From Nitratireductor luteus (GTDB lineage: Bacteria; Pseudomonadota; Alphaproteobacteria; Rhizobiales; Rhizobiaceae): a stretch of 64,000 bases of DNA. A program made the position numbers and the translations under genes. Positions 35,931-44,290 of this stretch are shown piece by piece (positions within the stretch are counted from its first letter, which is position 1; each line of letters begins with the position of its first letter). The stretch covers positions 275,038 through 339,037 of the forward strand of contig NZ_JAOANW010000008.1 of the NCBI RefSeq assembly GCF_026162365.1. Reading direction: 5' to 3'. Under the pieces are notes generated by a model. It was not told the DNA's origin. It worked only from the letters and a program-made list of their open reading frames with translations, and did no database searches.

Positions 35931-36302
35931 TCATTCGGGCACATAACTTCTATCATGCAGGGCGCGGAGTATTCCACGCGCATCGCCGGATTGGGGATAG
36001 CCCGACCGGGCGGCAACCTCCTCGAGCACCTCCCGCGCCTCTTCAGGATGGACGGCAAGCGTGTGGACCGCCGCTTTCAGGCGCACCTGAATGTTTGGAT
36101 GCCCATAGAGTTCCGAAAGGTGGCTGCGCTCGTCTCCGGGACGCCGTTTCAATTCCTGCGAGACCAGCGTCATCTGGTCATAAAGCCGATTGTAGCGACG
36201 CGTATCGAGGTCCAACTCCGCCTCGTACTGAGCGGCACCGATTTCCGCAAACCTCGAAATCAGTTGCGCCGTAGACAGCAGTTCAAGGCTCGTCTTTGTC
36301 AT
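35931..36302 (-). CDS. DUF2019-like protein, copy A, coupled to the toxin-like gene
   Basis: Predicted 123 residues, MTKTSLELLSTAQLISRFAE at the start and ALHDRSYVPE at the end. The core is SELYGHPNIQVRLKAAVHTL with the same helical spacing as the other copies. Its ATG overlaps the stop of the toxin-like frame by 4 bases, the arrangement usual for a toxin with its cognate immunity gene. It is therefore the best candidate for the cognate immunity protein; the others would be orphan or decoy immunities (inference). Confidence 0.75.
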   Translation of the reverse strand: MTKTSLELLSTAQLISRFAEIGAAQYEAELDLDTRRYNRLYDQMTLVSQELKRRPGDERSHLSELYGHPNIQVRLKAAVHTLAVHPEEAREVLEEVAARSGYPQSGDARGILRALHDRSYVPE

Positions 36303-37029
36303 TGCTTCAACACCCCTTTTTCAACCAGCATCTCGATGCCGATACGGTACCTTTCCTCCCAACTCCGTCCGCGAAGGTACTCGCGCGGAGTGAGTCCGCC
36401 AAATTTGTCACTACGCGTCCCATACCACGCCGTAATTTCCCAATGTTTGTAGCGCGGGATCAAAATCTTATTGTCCGAGCTTTCGATCATCCCCCGCGTA
36501 TACCCGCCTGATAGGCTGGCGTCTTCTCCACGATATGATGGACATCGTAACCCCATCTCGGCTCTTTCGCCCGCTCCTTCAGTTCCTCCAGCGAGCGCGG
36601 CTCATCGAAGTAAGATTGGATGGTGTGTCCTGCTTCATTCGCCAGCCAGCCAACACGCGCCAGAAAGACGGCCTGTCTGAATGAAGGGAGTTGTTTCAGA
36701 TATCTGGCGACTGAACGCCCGATCCGGTTGCGCTCGCGCGCCGTTTCCGGCCGCCTCTCGGGCACCTCCGGTTCTTCTGGCTCGTGGCTCGCCAGAATGA
36801 TTCTCGGGCGCCCGAAATCGGTGCGTTGGGCCGGCTCGCGCCAGCCGCCTGTTCGGGTCCAGCGTCCGCCATGGCGATGGCCGCGCGGCACGCGTGGCTG
36901 GTTGGGATCGAAGTTCGCGCGGCGTTCCAGAAGCAGTTCCAAATGCGCCGCGCGAATGCGGAACGTCGTTTCCCTGATCTGCGCAATAAGCGCCAGCCGC
37001 TTCTGTCTGTCGGATTGGATTCCATACAC
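36299..37029 (-). pseudogene. HNH/His-Me-finger nuclease toxin-like gene with a one-base frameshift
   Basis: From GTG 37029 (after AGGGGAAGGG) the frame reads MYGIQSDRQKRLALIAQIRE, then FDPNQPRVPRGHRHGGRWT, a Pro/Gly motif I recall from many short rhizobial proteins, a basic linker, a helix RFQAVFLARVGWLANEAGH-like region and WGYDVHHIVEKTPAYQAG. It then breaks at about 36503 (one base missing) and continues in the next frame as YTRGMIESSDNKILIPRYKH and WEITAWYGTRSDK to the end at 36299. D-HH, N and H residues fit an HNH nuclease. Repaired length would be 243 residues. No signal peptide or secretion tag is visible. The stop overlaps copy A. Confidence 0.68.
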
Positions 37030-37220
37030 GCCCTTCCCCTTTCCGCTTCATTGCCACGCGACAATGATGAGGCCGTCATGGCCAACGGGGATAAACAGGC
37101 AGAGGAAACTGCTGACGGAAGCGATGCGAACTTGTCTCAGGGCATGAGAATCAACGAGTTGGTGACCTTAAAGATCTTGTTTCGACCATTTGCGCGAGCA
37201 TCTCGGTCCACGGCTCCCGC

Positions 37221-37853
37221 TCAAACGCCGGGCAACCGCTCACCTAGAAACAGCCCCTCCAGAAACCGGGCCGCATCCTCAAAGCGCCCTTCACCGCCCT
37301 TGTCCGGTCCTAGCACCGCGCGAACCTGCACGTCGAAATCGGCGTAGTGCTGGGTGGTCGCCCAGATGGCGAAGATGAAGTGATGGGGGTCGGACTTTTT
37401 CAGCTTGCCGGCGCGCATCCAGCCGCGGATGACCGCGGCCTTTTCGTCGACAAGTTCCTTCAACTCGCCTTTGAGAAGGTGATGGATGCGCGGCGCGCCC
37501 TGCAGGATCTCGTTGGCGAAAAGCCGGCTCTCACGCGGGAAGTCGCGCGCCATCTCGATCTTGCGGCGGATATAGGAGCGGATTTCGGTGGCCGGATCGC
37601 CCGCCTCGTCCATCTCGCGCAGCGGCGCCAGCCAGGCCTCCATCAGTCGCTGAATCAATGTGGTGAAGATCTCTTCCTTCGTATTGAAATAATACAGAAG
37701 ATTGGGCTTAGACATCCCCGCCGCCTCGGCGATCTGGTCGACCGTCGAGCCGCGAAATCCATGGCTTGCGAAAACCTCCAGTCCCGCTTCCAGAATCAGC
37801 TCGCGCTTTTCCTTCTGGATGCGCGTACGCGGTTTCTTCACCGGCTTGTCCAT
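37221..37853 (-). CDS. TetR-family regulator, RutR-like, of pyrimidine catabolism
   Basis: Predicted 210 residues. The TetR helix-turn-helix is at about 18-60 (ILEAGLEVFASHGFRGSTVD, MSKPNLLYYFNTKEEIF) and the rest resembles the RutR/YcdC ligand-binding domain (RLFANEILQGAPRIHHLLKG). RutR senses uracil or thymine. It is divergent from the aminotransferase that starts the pyrimidine gene cluster, and dyads in the gap and before preT have the RutR-type half-site TTGACC. It is therefore the likely local regulator, as in other Rhizobiales. Confidence 0.85.
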   Translation of the reverse strand: MDKPVKKPRTRIQKEKRELILEAGLEVFASHGFRGSTVDQIAEAAGMSKPNLLYYFNTKEEIFTTLIQRLMEAWLAPLREMDEAGDPATEIRSYIRRKIEMARDFPRESRLFANEILQGAPRIHHLLKGELKELVDEKAAVIRGWMRAGKLKKSDPHHFIFAIWATTQHYADFDVQVRAVLGPDKGGEGRFEDAARFLEGLFLGERLPGV

Positions 37854-37949
37854 CCGCTCTTCCTTATTCCCTCGCCACGTCGGTTGGCCTAAACCACAGG
37901 TCCAGCGTGGTGCGCGAATGCGCCGTGGGCTTTGCCTACAATCTCCTTG

Positions 37950-37966
37950 ACCGCCTGTCTGGCGGT
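37950..37966. promoter_or_regulatory. Perfect GC-rich palindrome in the regulator/aminotransferase gap
   Basis: ACCGCC (37950-37955) and GGCGGT (37961-37966) around TGTCT. It lies 8 bases from the TTTGTCC dyad and could be a second operator or part of the promoter of the TetR gene. No match elsewhere in the window was noticed. Confidence 0.35.
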
Positions 37967-37973
37967 GTTAACG

Positions 37974-37991
37974 TTTGTCCAAACGGTCAAA
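37974..37991. promoter_or_regulatory. Predicted RutR-like operator upstream of the aminotransferase
   Basis: TTTGTCC (37974-37980), AAAC, GGTCAAA (37985-37991): arms match at 6 of 7 positions. The same architecture, a 7-base arm, a 4-base spacer and a 7-base arm, occurs before preT (62763-62780). The half-site TTGACC agrees with the known E. coli RutR half-site. It is 94 bases before the ATG at 38085. Confidence 0.6.
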
Positions 37992-38084
37992 AAATTGCGT
38001 AGCACAATCGCCTGACGAAATCCAAGGCGGCGCTCAGCAAGGCCCGGACAAGACGGCCATGGGGAACATTTTGGAGGTTTTGTC

Positions 38085-39413
38085 ATGTCAAACCGGCTCA
38101 ATCTGAAGCCGAACGATCTGAGCGCGTTCTGGATGCCGTTCACGGCAAACAGGCAGTTCAAGCAGACGCCGCGGATGCTCGTATCCGCACGGGACATGCA
38201 CTACACGACCGACGACGGCCGCAAGGTACTGGACGGCACGGCAGGGCTCTGGTGCGTCAATGCGGGTCATTGCAGGCCGAAGATCACCGAAGCGATCCAG
38301 ACGCAGGCGGCCGAGCTCGACTATGCCCCCGCCTTCCAGATGGGGCATCCGATCGTCTTCGATTTCGCCAACCGGCTGGTCTCCATGGCCCCGCAGGGCA
38401 TGGACCACGTTTTCTTCACCAATTCCGGTTCGGAATCGGTGGAGACGGCGCTGAAGATCGCACTCGCCTATCACCGGGCCAAGGGCAACGGCTCCCGTTT
38501 CCGCCTCATCGGCCGCGAGCGCGGCTATCACGGCGTCAATTTCGGCGGCATTTCGGTGGGCGGCATCGTCGCCAACCGGAAGATGTTCGGCACGCTTCTG
38601 ACCGGCGTCGACCATATGCCCCACACGCATATTCCAGGCAAAAACGCCTTCACGCGCGGCGAGCCGGAGCATGGCGGTGACCTTGCCGACGAGCTGGAGC
38701 GCATCGTCACCCTGCACGACGCCTCGACCGTCGCCGCGGTCATCGTCGAGCCCGTCGCCGGCTCCACGGGCGTGCTCATTCCGCCCAAGGGCTATTTGAA
38801 GCGCTTGCGCGAGATCTGCGACAAACATGGCATCCTCCTGATCTTCGACGAGGTCATCACCGGTTTCGGCCGCCTCGGCACGCCGTTCGGCGCCGATTAT
38901 TTCGACGTCGTTCCGGACATCATGACCACGGCCAAGGGCGTCACCAACGGCGTCATCCCCATGGGCGCGGTGTTTGTGAAGAAGGAAATCCACGACGCCT
39001 TCATGAGCGGGCCGGAGCACCTGATAGAATTCTTCCACGGCTACACCTATTCGGGAAATCCGATCGCGTGCGCCGCCGGCATAGCGACGCTGGAGACCTA
39101 TCAGGAGGAAGGGCTTCTGACCCGTGGTGCCGAACTCGGCAAATATTGGGAAGACGCGCTCCATTCGCTCAAGGATGCGCCTCATGTGATCGATATACGC
39201 AATATCGGCCTTGTCGGCGCGGTCGAGCTGGAGCCGATGGCGGGCCAACCGACGAAGCGTGCATTCTCAGCTTTTCTCAAGGCGTTCGAGAAAGGCGTGC
39301 TCATCCGCACCACCGGCGACATCATCGCTCTTTCGCCGCCTCTCATCATCGAAAAGGGCCAGATCGACGAAATCGTCGATTGTCTGAGGACCGTGCTGAC
39401 GGAGGTCGAGTGA
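38085..39413 (+). CDS. Omega-amino acid:pyruvate aminotransferase (class III)
   Basis: Predicted 442-residue PLP enzyme. Typical are FWMPFTANRQFKQTPRML at the N terminus (beta-alanine:pyruvate type), FTNSGSESVETALKIALAYH, the cofactor Asp in LIFDEVITGFGRLG and the PLP Lys in TTAKGVTNGVIPMGA. In this setting it would remove beta-alanine or 3-aminoisobutyrate, the final products of reductive uracil and thymine degradation, giving malonate-semialdehyde-type products. Followed by an overlapping cupin gene (ATG inside its TGA). Confidence 0.9.
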   Translation: MSNRLNLKPNDLSAFWMPFTANRQFKQTPRMLVSARDMHYTTDDGRKVLDGTAGLWCVNAGHCRPKITEAIQTQAAELDYAPAFQMGHPIVFDFANRLVSMAPQGMDHVFFTNSGSESVETALKIALAYHRAKGNGSRFRLIGRERGYHGVNFGGISVGGIVANRKMFGTLLTGVDHMPHTHIPGKNAFTRGEPEHGGDLADELERIVTLHDASTVAAVIVEPVAGSTGVLIPPKGYLKRLREICDKHGILLIFDEVITGFGRLGTPFGADYFDVVPDIMTTAKGVTNGVIPMGAVFVKKEIHDAFMSGPEHLIEFFHGYTYSGNPIACAAGIATLETYQEEGLLTRGAELGKYWEDALHSLKDAPHVIDIRNIGLVGAVELEPMAGQPTKRAFSAFLKAFEKGVLIRTTGDIIALSPPLIIEKGQIDEIVDCLRTVLTEVE

Positions 39414-39700
39414 TGGCACGCGCCCAGGCCGCCCACGAAGTCCAGGTCGACGACACGCGGGTACGCGTCACCCGCTGGGATTTCCCGCCAGGCGCTGAAA
39501 CCGGCTGGCACCGGCACGGCATGGATTACGTCATCACCACGGTAACGCCCTGCTCCTTCCTGCTGGAGGAACCGGGCGGCGAAAGCCGCCGCGTCGACAT
39601 GCCGGCCGGCATCAGCTATCGCCGCTCGGAGGGCGTGGAGCACAACGTCGTCAATGCCGGCGATCGGCCCATGAGTTTTGTGGAAGTCGAATTGAAATAG
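39413..39700 (+). CDS. Small cupin-domain protein
   Basis: Predicted 95 residues, a single cupin barrel: TRWDFPPGAETGWHRHGMDY gives the first metal motif (HxH) and GVEHNVVNAGDRP the second histidine. Its ATG overlaps the aminotransferase stop by one base (TGATG), and the amidohydrolase gene follows after 14 bases, so it is in the pyrimidine operon. It could be a small oxygenase, an isomerase or an effector-binding protein; the sequence does not say. Confidence 0.8.
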   Translation: MARAQAAHEVQVDDTRVRVTRWDFPPGAETGWHRHGMDYVITTVTPCSFLLEEPGGESRRVDMPAGISYRRSEGVEHNVVNAGDRPMSFVEVELK

Positions 39701-39714
39701 GGGGAGTTTCCAAC

Positions 39715-40965
39715 ATGGCCGCACCGGGCGAAAATTTGAGGATCAACGCCGACCGTCTCTGGGATACGATCATGGAGATGGCGAAGATCGGCCCCGGTGT
39801 GGCCGGCGGCAACAACCGCCAGACGCTGACCGACGAAGATGGCGAAGGCCGCCATCTCTTCAAGAAGTGGTGCGAGGAAGCGGGCCTTGAAATGGGGCTC
39901 GACGAGATGGGCACCATGTTCGCCTATCGTGAGGGCGCCGATCCGGACGCCCTTCCAGTTTATGTCGGGTCGCATCTCGATACCCAGCCCACCGGCGGCA
40001 AATATGACGGCGTGCTGGGCGTGCTTGGCGGGCTCGAGATCGTCCGCACGCTGAACGACCTCGGCATCAGGACGAAGCACCCCATCGTCGTCACCAACTG
40101 GACCAATGAGGAAGGCACGCGCTTCGCCCCCGCCATGCTGGCCTCCGGCGTGTTCGCGGGCATGCACGACCTGGAATGGGCCTACGACCGCACCGACGCC
40201 CACGGCAAGCGCTTCGGCGACGAGTTGGAGCGCATTGGCTGGAAGGGCGACGAAAAGGTCGGCCAGCGCAAGATGAAGGCCTTTTTCGAGCTGCATATCG
40301 AGCAGGGACCGATCCTCGAGGATGAGGATATCGACATCGGCGTCGTCACCCACGGCCAGGGACTGTGGTGGCTGCAGGTCACGCTCACCGGCAAGGAAAG
40401 CCACACCGGTTCCACGCCGATGCCCAAGCGCCGCAATGCCGGGCTCGGCATGGCGCGCGTCACCGAACTGGTGCACGAGGTGGCGATGGACTATCAGCCC
40501 GAGGCGGTCGGCGCCATCGGCCATGTCGAAATCCATCCCAATTCGCGCAACGTCATCCCCGGCAAGGCAGTCTTCACCATCGACATCCGCTCGCCCCATG
40601 AAAAGGTGCTCGACGAAATGCGCGCCCGCATCGAGGCCGGCATCGCCACCATCTGCGAGGCGCTGGACATATCCTTCGAAGTCGAGCCGGTGGGCCATTT
40701 CGCTCCCGTGACCTTCGACAAGGACTGCGTGAAGGCCGTCCGCGACGCGGCCGAGCGTCTCGGTTACAGCCACCGCGACCTCGTCTCGGGCGCCGGCCAC
40801 GACGCCTGCTGGATCAACCGCGTCGCCCCCACCGCAATGGTCATGTGCCCCTGCGTCGACGGGCTAAGCCACAACGAGGCGGAGGAAATCTCCAAGGAAT
40901 GGGCACAGGCCGGCGCCGACGTGCTGTTTCATGCGGTGGTCGAGACGGCGGAGATTGTGGAGTGA
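39715..40965 (+). CDS. Zn-dependent amidase/hydantoinase (M20), probable beta-ureidopropionase
   Basis: Predicted 416-residue metallo-amidohydrolase. Metal-site motifs are GSHLDTQPTGGKYDGVLGVL, TNWTNEEGTRFAPAMLASGV and HIEQGPILEDEDID, and the substrate-site RNVIPGKAVFTIDIR and GAGHDACWINRVAPTAM are clear. Allantoate amidohydrolase, N-carbamoyl-L-amino acid hydrolase and beta-ureidopropionase share this fold; the flanking dihydropyrimidinase and omega-aminotransferase favour N-carbamoyl-beta-alanine amidohydrolase (third step of uracil breakdown). Confidence 0.88.
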   Translation: MAAPGENLRINADRLWDTIMEMAKIGPGVAGGNNRQTLTDEDGEGRHLFKKWCEEAGLEMGLDEMGTMFAYREGADPDALPVYVGSHLDTQPTGGKYDGVLGVLGGLEIVRTLNDLGIRTKHPIVVTNWTNEEGTRFAPAMLASGVFAGMHDLEWAYDRTDAHGKRFGDELERIGWKGDEKVGQRKMKAFFELHIEQGPILEDEDIDIGVVTHGQGLWWLQVTLTGKESHTGSTPMPKRRNAGLGMARVTELVHEVAMDYQPEAVGAIGHVEIHPNSRNVIPGKAVFTIDIRSPHEKVLDEMRARIEAGIATICEALDISFEVEPVGHFAPVTFDKDCVKAVRDAAERLGYSHRDLVSGAGHDACWINRVAPTAMVMCPCVDGLSHNEAEEISKEWAQAGADVLFHAVVETAEIVE

Positions 40966-41016
40966 TCTGATCTCAGGCAAGACACGAACGGCGGACAAAT
41001 CAATAAAGGGGAACCC

Positions 41017-42468
41017 ATGTCCAAGGTCATCAAGAACGGAACCATCGTGACCGCCGACCGCACCTGGAAGGCGGACGTCCTGATCAAGGACGAGAAGATA
41101 TTCGCCATCGGGCCGGACCTCCACGCCGATCATCAGATCGATGCGACCGGCTGCTATGTCATGCCGGGCGGCATCGACCCGCACACGCATCTGGAGATGC
41201 CCTTCATGGGCACCTATTCCACCGACGATTTCGAAAGCGGCACGCGCGCGGCCGTCTCCGGCGGAACCACCATGGTCGTGGATTTCTGTCTGCCCTCGCC
41301 CGGCCAGTCTCTGCTGGAAGCCATCCAGATGTGGGACAACAAGTCCACCCGTGCCACCTGCGACTATTCCTTCCATATGGCGATCACCTGGTGGAGCGAG
41401 CAGGTCTTCAACGAGATGCCGCAGGTGGTGGAGAAGGGCATCACCTCGTTCAAGCATTTCATGGCCTACAAGGGCGCGCTGATGGTGGATGACGACGAGA
41501 TGTACGCGTCCTTCCAGCGCTGCGCCGAGCTCGGCGCGCTGCCCCTCGTCCATGCTGAAAACGGAGACGTGGTGGCAGGGCTCCAGGCCAGGCTTCTGGA
41601 AGAAGGCAATAACGGGCCGGAGGCGCACGCCTATTCCCGCCCGCCCGAGGTGGAGGGCGAGGCCACCAACCGCGCCATCATGATCGCCGACATGGCCGGC
41701 ACGCCGCTCTATGTCGTTCACACCTCCTGCGAGCAGGCACACGAAGCCATTCGCCGCGCCCGACAGAAGGGAATGCGCGTCTTCGGCGAGCCGCTGATAC
41801 AGCATCTGGTGCTCGACGAGAGCGAATACGCGCATCCCGAGTGGGACCATGCCGCCCGCCGCGTCATGAGCCCGCCCTTCCGCAACAAGCAGCACCAGGA
41901 TTCGCTGTGGGCTGGCCTGCAGGCGGGCTCGCTCCAGGTGGTGGCCACCGACCACTGCGCCTTCACCACCGAGCAGAAGCGCTTCGGCGTCGGCGATTTC
42001 ACCAAGATCCCCAACGGCACCGGCGGGCTCGAAGACCGCATGCCCTTGCTGTGGACCTATGGCGTCAACACCGGCCGGCTGACGATGAACGAGTTCGTCG
42101 CCGTCACCTCCACCAACATCGCCAAGATCCTCAATATGTATCCGCAAAAAGGCGCCATCGTCGAAGGCGCGGATGCCGACATCGTCGTCTGGGACCCAGA
42201 AGCGGAAAAGACCATTTCCGCCAAAGACCAGCAATCGGCCATCGACTACAATGTGTTCGAGGGCATCAAGGTGAAGGGCCTGCCGAAGACGGTCCTGTCG
42301 CGCGGCGAGATCGTGGTCGATAACGGGAAGGTCCAGCCGAAGCCCGGCCACGGCCAATTCGTCGCCCGCGAACCGCACATGGCGGTCAACAAGGCATTGT
42401 CGCAATGGAAACAGGTGACCGCCCCACGCAAAGTGGAGCGCACGGGCATTCCGGCAAGCGGCGTATGA
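41017..42468 (+). CDS. hydA: Dihydropyrimidinase (hydantoinase)
   Basis: Predicted 483-residue amidohydrolase of the D-hydantoinase family. Metal ligands sit in GIDPHTHLEMPF, the carboxylated Lys in TSFKHFMAYKGALM, and His residues in LPLVHAENGD and VVATDHCAF. SFHMAITWW and NGTGGLEDRMPLL are typical of dihydropyrimidinases. It hydrolyses dihydrouracil/dihydrothymine made by PreTA to the N-carbamoyl acids. Start 41017 follows AAGGGGAACCC. It lies between the amidase and an ABC importer. Confidence 0.93.
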   Translation: MSKVIKNGTIVTADRTWKADVLIKDEKIFAIGPDLHADHQIDATGCYVMPGGIDPHTHLEMPFMGTYSTDDFESGTRAAVSGGTTMVVDFCLPSPGQSLLEAIQMWDNKSTRATCDYSFHMAITWWSEQVFNEMPQVVEKGITSFKHFMAYKGALMVDDDEMYASFQRCAELGALPLVHAENGDVVAGLQARLLEEGNNGPEAHAYSRPPEVEGEATNRAIMIADMAGTPLYVVHTSCEQAHEAIRRARQKGMRVFGEPLIQHLVLDESEYAHPEWDHAARRVMSPPFRNKQHQDSLWAGLQAGSLQVVATDHCAFTTEQKRFGVGDFTKIPNGTGGLEDRMPLLWTYGVNTGRLTMNEFVAVTSTNIAKILNMYPQKGAIVEGADADIVVWDPEAEKTISAKDQQSAIDYNVFEGIKVKGLPKTVLSRGEIVVDNGKVQPKPGHGQFVAREPHMAVNKALSQWKQVTAPRKVERTGIPASGV

Positions 42469-42484
42469 TCGGAGAAACGATACA

Positions 42485-43309
42485 GTGAACGCCGAGCCCG
42501 CCATCCGCCAGCACGCAATTTCTCCACAGCCTGGCCAGAAAGTCGTCGAGGCGCGCGGCCTCGGCCTCACCTTCCATACCAATGACGGCCCGGTTCAGGC
42601 CCTTTCCAATGTCGACCTTTCCGTCGCCAGGGGCGAGTTCGTCTCCTTCATCGGCCCCTCGGGCTGCGGCAAGACCACGTTCCTGCGCGTCATCGCAGAT
42701 CTGGAGCAACCGACCGAAGGCGCGATCAGCGTCAACGGCATGAGCCCCGAGGAAGCTCGCCGCGCCCGCGCCTATGGTTATGTCTTCCAGGCCGCCGGCC
42801 TCTTTCCCTGGCGGACGATCGAAAAGAACGTCGCGCTGCCGCTGGAGATCATGGGCTATTCGCGGGCCGAGCGGAGGGAACGTGTCGCCCGCACGCTCGA
42901 CCTCGTCAACCTGACCGGCTTCGAGCGCAAGTTCCCCTGGCAGCTTTCCGGCGGCATGCAGCAGCGCGCATCGATCGCCCGCGCGCTTGCCTTCGACGCC
43001 GATCTCCTCCTGATGGACGAGCCCTTCGGCGCACTGGACGAGATCGTACGCGACCACCTCAACGAACAGCTCCTGCAGCTTTGGGCGCGCACGACCAAGA
43101 CCATCTGCTTCGTCACCCACTCCATTCCCGAAGCCGTCTATCTGTCGACCCGCATCGTCGTCATGTCGCCGAGGCCCGGTCGCGTTACCGATGTCATCGA
43201 GTCGCCTCTGCCGAAGGAACGCCCGCTCGACATACGCGAGACGCCGGAGTTCCTGGAGGTGGCGCACCGGGTGCGCGAGGGACTGCGGGCGGGGCATGCC
43301 GATGATTGA
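42485..43309 (+). CDS. ABC importer ATP-binding protein (SsuB/TauB/ThiZ type)
   Basis: Predicted 274 residues. Walker A GPSGCGKTT, signature LSGGMQQRASIARAL, Walker B LLLMDEPFGALDE and the switch His in VTHSIPEAVYL are complete. The start is GTG at 42485. The type belongs to importers for nitrate, sulfonate, taurine or pyrimidine precursors with NMT1-fold binding proteins. Co-transcribed after the dihydropyrimidinase gene (16-base gap), so the transported ligand is probably a pyrimidine or its breakdown product. Confidence 0.9.
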   Translation: MNAEPAIRQHAISPQPGQKVVEARGLGLTFHTNDGPVQALSNVDLSVARGEFVSFIGPSGCGKTTFLRVIADLEQPTEGAISVNGMSPEEARRARAYGYVFQAAGLFPWRTIEKNVALPLEIMGYSRAERRERVARTLDLVNLTGFERKFPWQLSGGMQQRASIARALAFDADLLLMDEPFGALDEIVRDHLNEQLLQLWARTTKTICFVTHSIPEAVYLSTRIVVMSPRPGRVTDVIESPLPKERPLDIRETPEFLEVAHRVREGLRAGHADD

Positions 43310-43363
43310 GATGGGAAAAGCACGGCTGGCTGTCGAAGGTCATCAGCGCCGGAGGTCCGCGCC

Positions 43364-44290
43364 ATGACCGCGATTGCCGGCACGGTCCCCTCAACGAGCG
43401 CCTCTCCTCTCCACCGCCGCCTCGCCCAAGGCAAGACGCTGCCCATCCTTATCGTTCTCGCGGCCCTTCTGGCCATCTGGTACGCCTTCACCGTCTATCT
43501 GAACGCGCCATGGCAGATCGACGCCTATGAACGCGCCGGCACCGAGTGGACCGCGACCGACCTTGTCCGCGATACGATGGCGCAGGAGCGCCCCGTCCTG
43601 CCCTCGCCGCATCAGGTCGTCGCGGAAATCTGGCAGACCACCGTGGGCACGCGCCTCACCTCGAAGCGCAATCTCTTCTATCATGCATGGATCACGCTCT
43701 CTTCGACGCTTCTGGGTTTTGGGCTGGGCACGGCCCTCGGCATTCTCCTTGCGGTCGGCATCGTCCATAACCGGGCGATGGACAAGTCGGTGATGCCCTG
43801 GGTCATCGCCAGCCAGACGATCCCCATCCTGGCCATCGCCCCCATGATCATCGTGGTGCTGAATGCCATCGGCCTTTCCGGCCTGCTGCCCAAGGCGCTG
43901 ATCTCGACCTATCTGTCCTTCTTTCCCATAGTCGTGGGCATGGTGAAGGGCTTCCGCAGTCCCGAAGCGATCCAGCTCGATCTCATGCGCACCTATAATG
44001 CCAGCGGAAGGCAGACCTTTTTCAAGCTGCGCTGGCCGGCCGCCCTGCCCTATCTCTTCACCTCGATGAAGGTCGCTGTCGCCATCAGCCTCGTCGGCGC
44101 CATCGTCGGCGAATTGCCGACCGGGGCGGTATCCGGCCTCGGCGCACGGTTGCTGGCGGGATCCTATTATGGGCAGACGGTCCAGATATGGTCCGCCCTG
44201 TTCATGGCCGCAGCACTCGCAGCCGTGCTCGTCGGCATCGTCGGCGTTGCGCAGCGCCTGGCGCTGGCAAGGATGGGAGGACGCTCGTGA
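43364..44290 (+). CDS. ABC importer permease 1
   Basis: Predicted 308-residue membrane protein with a BPD-type permease domain (about 110-300). The EAA-like loop is in RTYNASGRQTFFKLRWPAAL, followed by PYLFTSMKVAVAISLVGAIV. Residues 25-45 form an extra N-terminal helix. It overlaps the second permease gene (GTGA). Together they form the two-permease membrane part of the NMT1-type importer. Confidence 0.88.
   Translation: MTAIAGTVPSTSASPLHRRLAQGKTLPILIVLAALLAIWYAFTVYLNAPWQIDAYERAGTEWTATDLVRDTMAQERPVLPSPHQVVAEIWQTTVGTRLTSKRNLFYHAWITLSSTLLGFGLGTALGILLAVGIVHNRAMDKSVMPWVIASQTIPILAIAPMIIVVLNAIGLSGLLPKALISTYLSFFPIVVGMVKGFRSPEAIQLDLMRTYNASGRQTFFKLRWPAALPYLFTSMKVAVAISLVGAIVGELPTGAVSGLGARLLAGSYYGQTVQIWSALFMAAALAAVLVGIVGVAQRLALARMGGRS

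Noticed and set aside
37030..37220. Possible further toxin or leader gene upstream of the HNH frame
   Set aside because: Frames on either strand are short, lack ribosome sites and have no similarity to the island genes; only low-information sequence was seen.
40864..42582. 572-codon open frame on the minus strand
   Set aside because: Antisense to the dihydropyrimidinase gene and neighbours; composition is that of a reversed GC-rich gene and the plus strand encodes clear enzymes.
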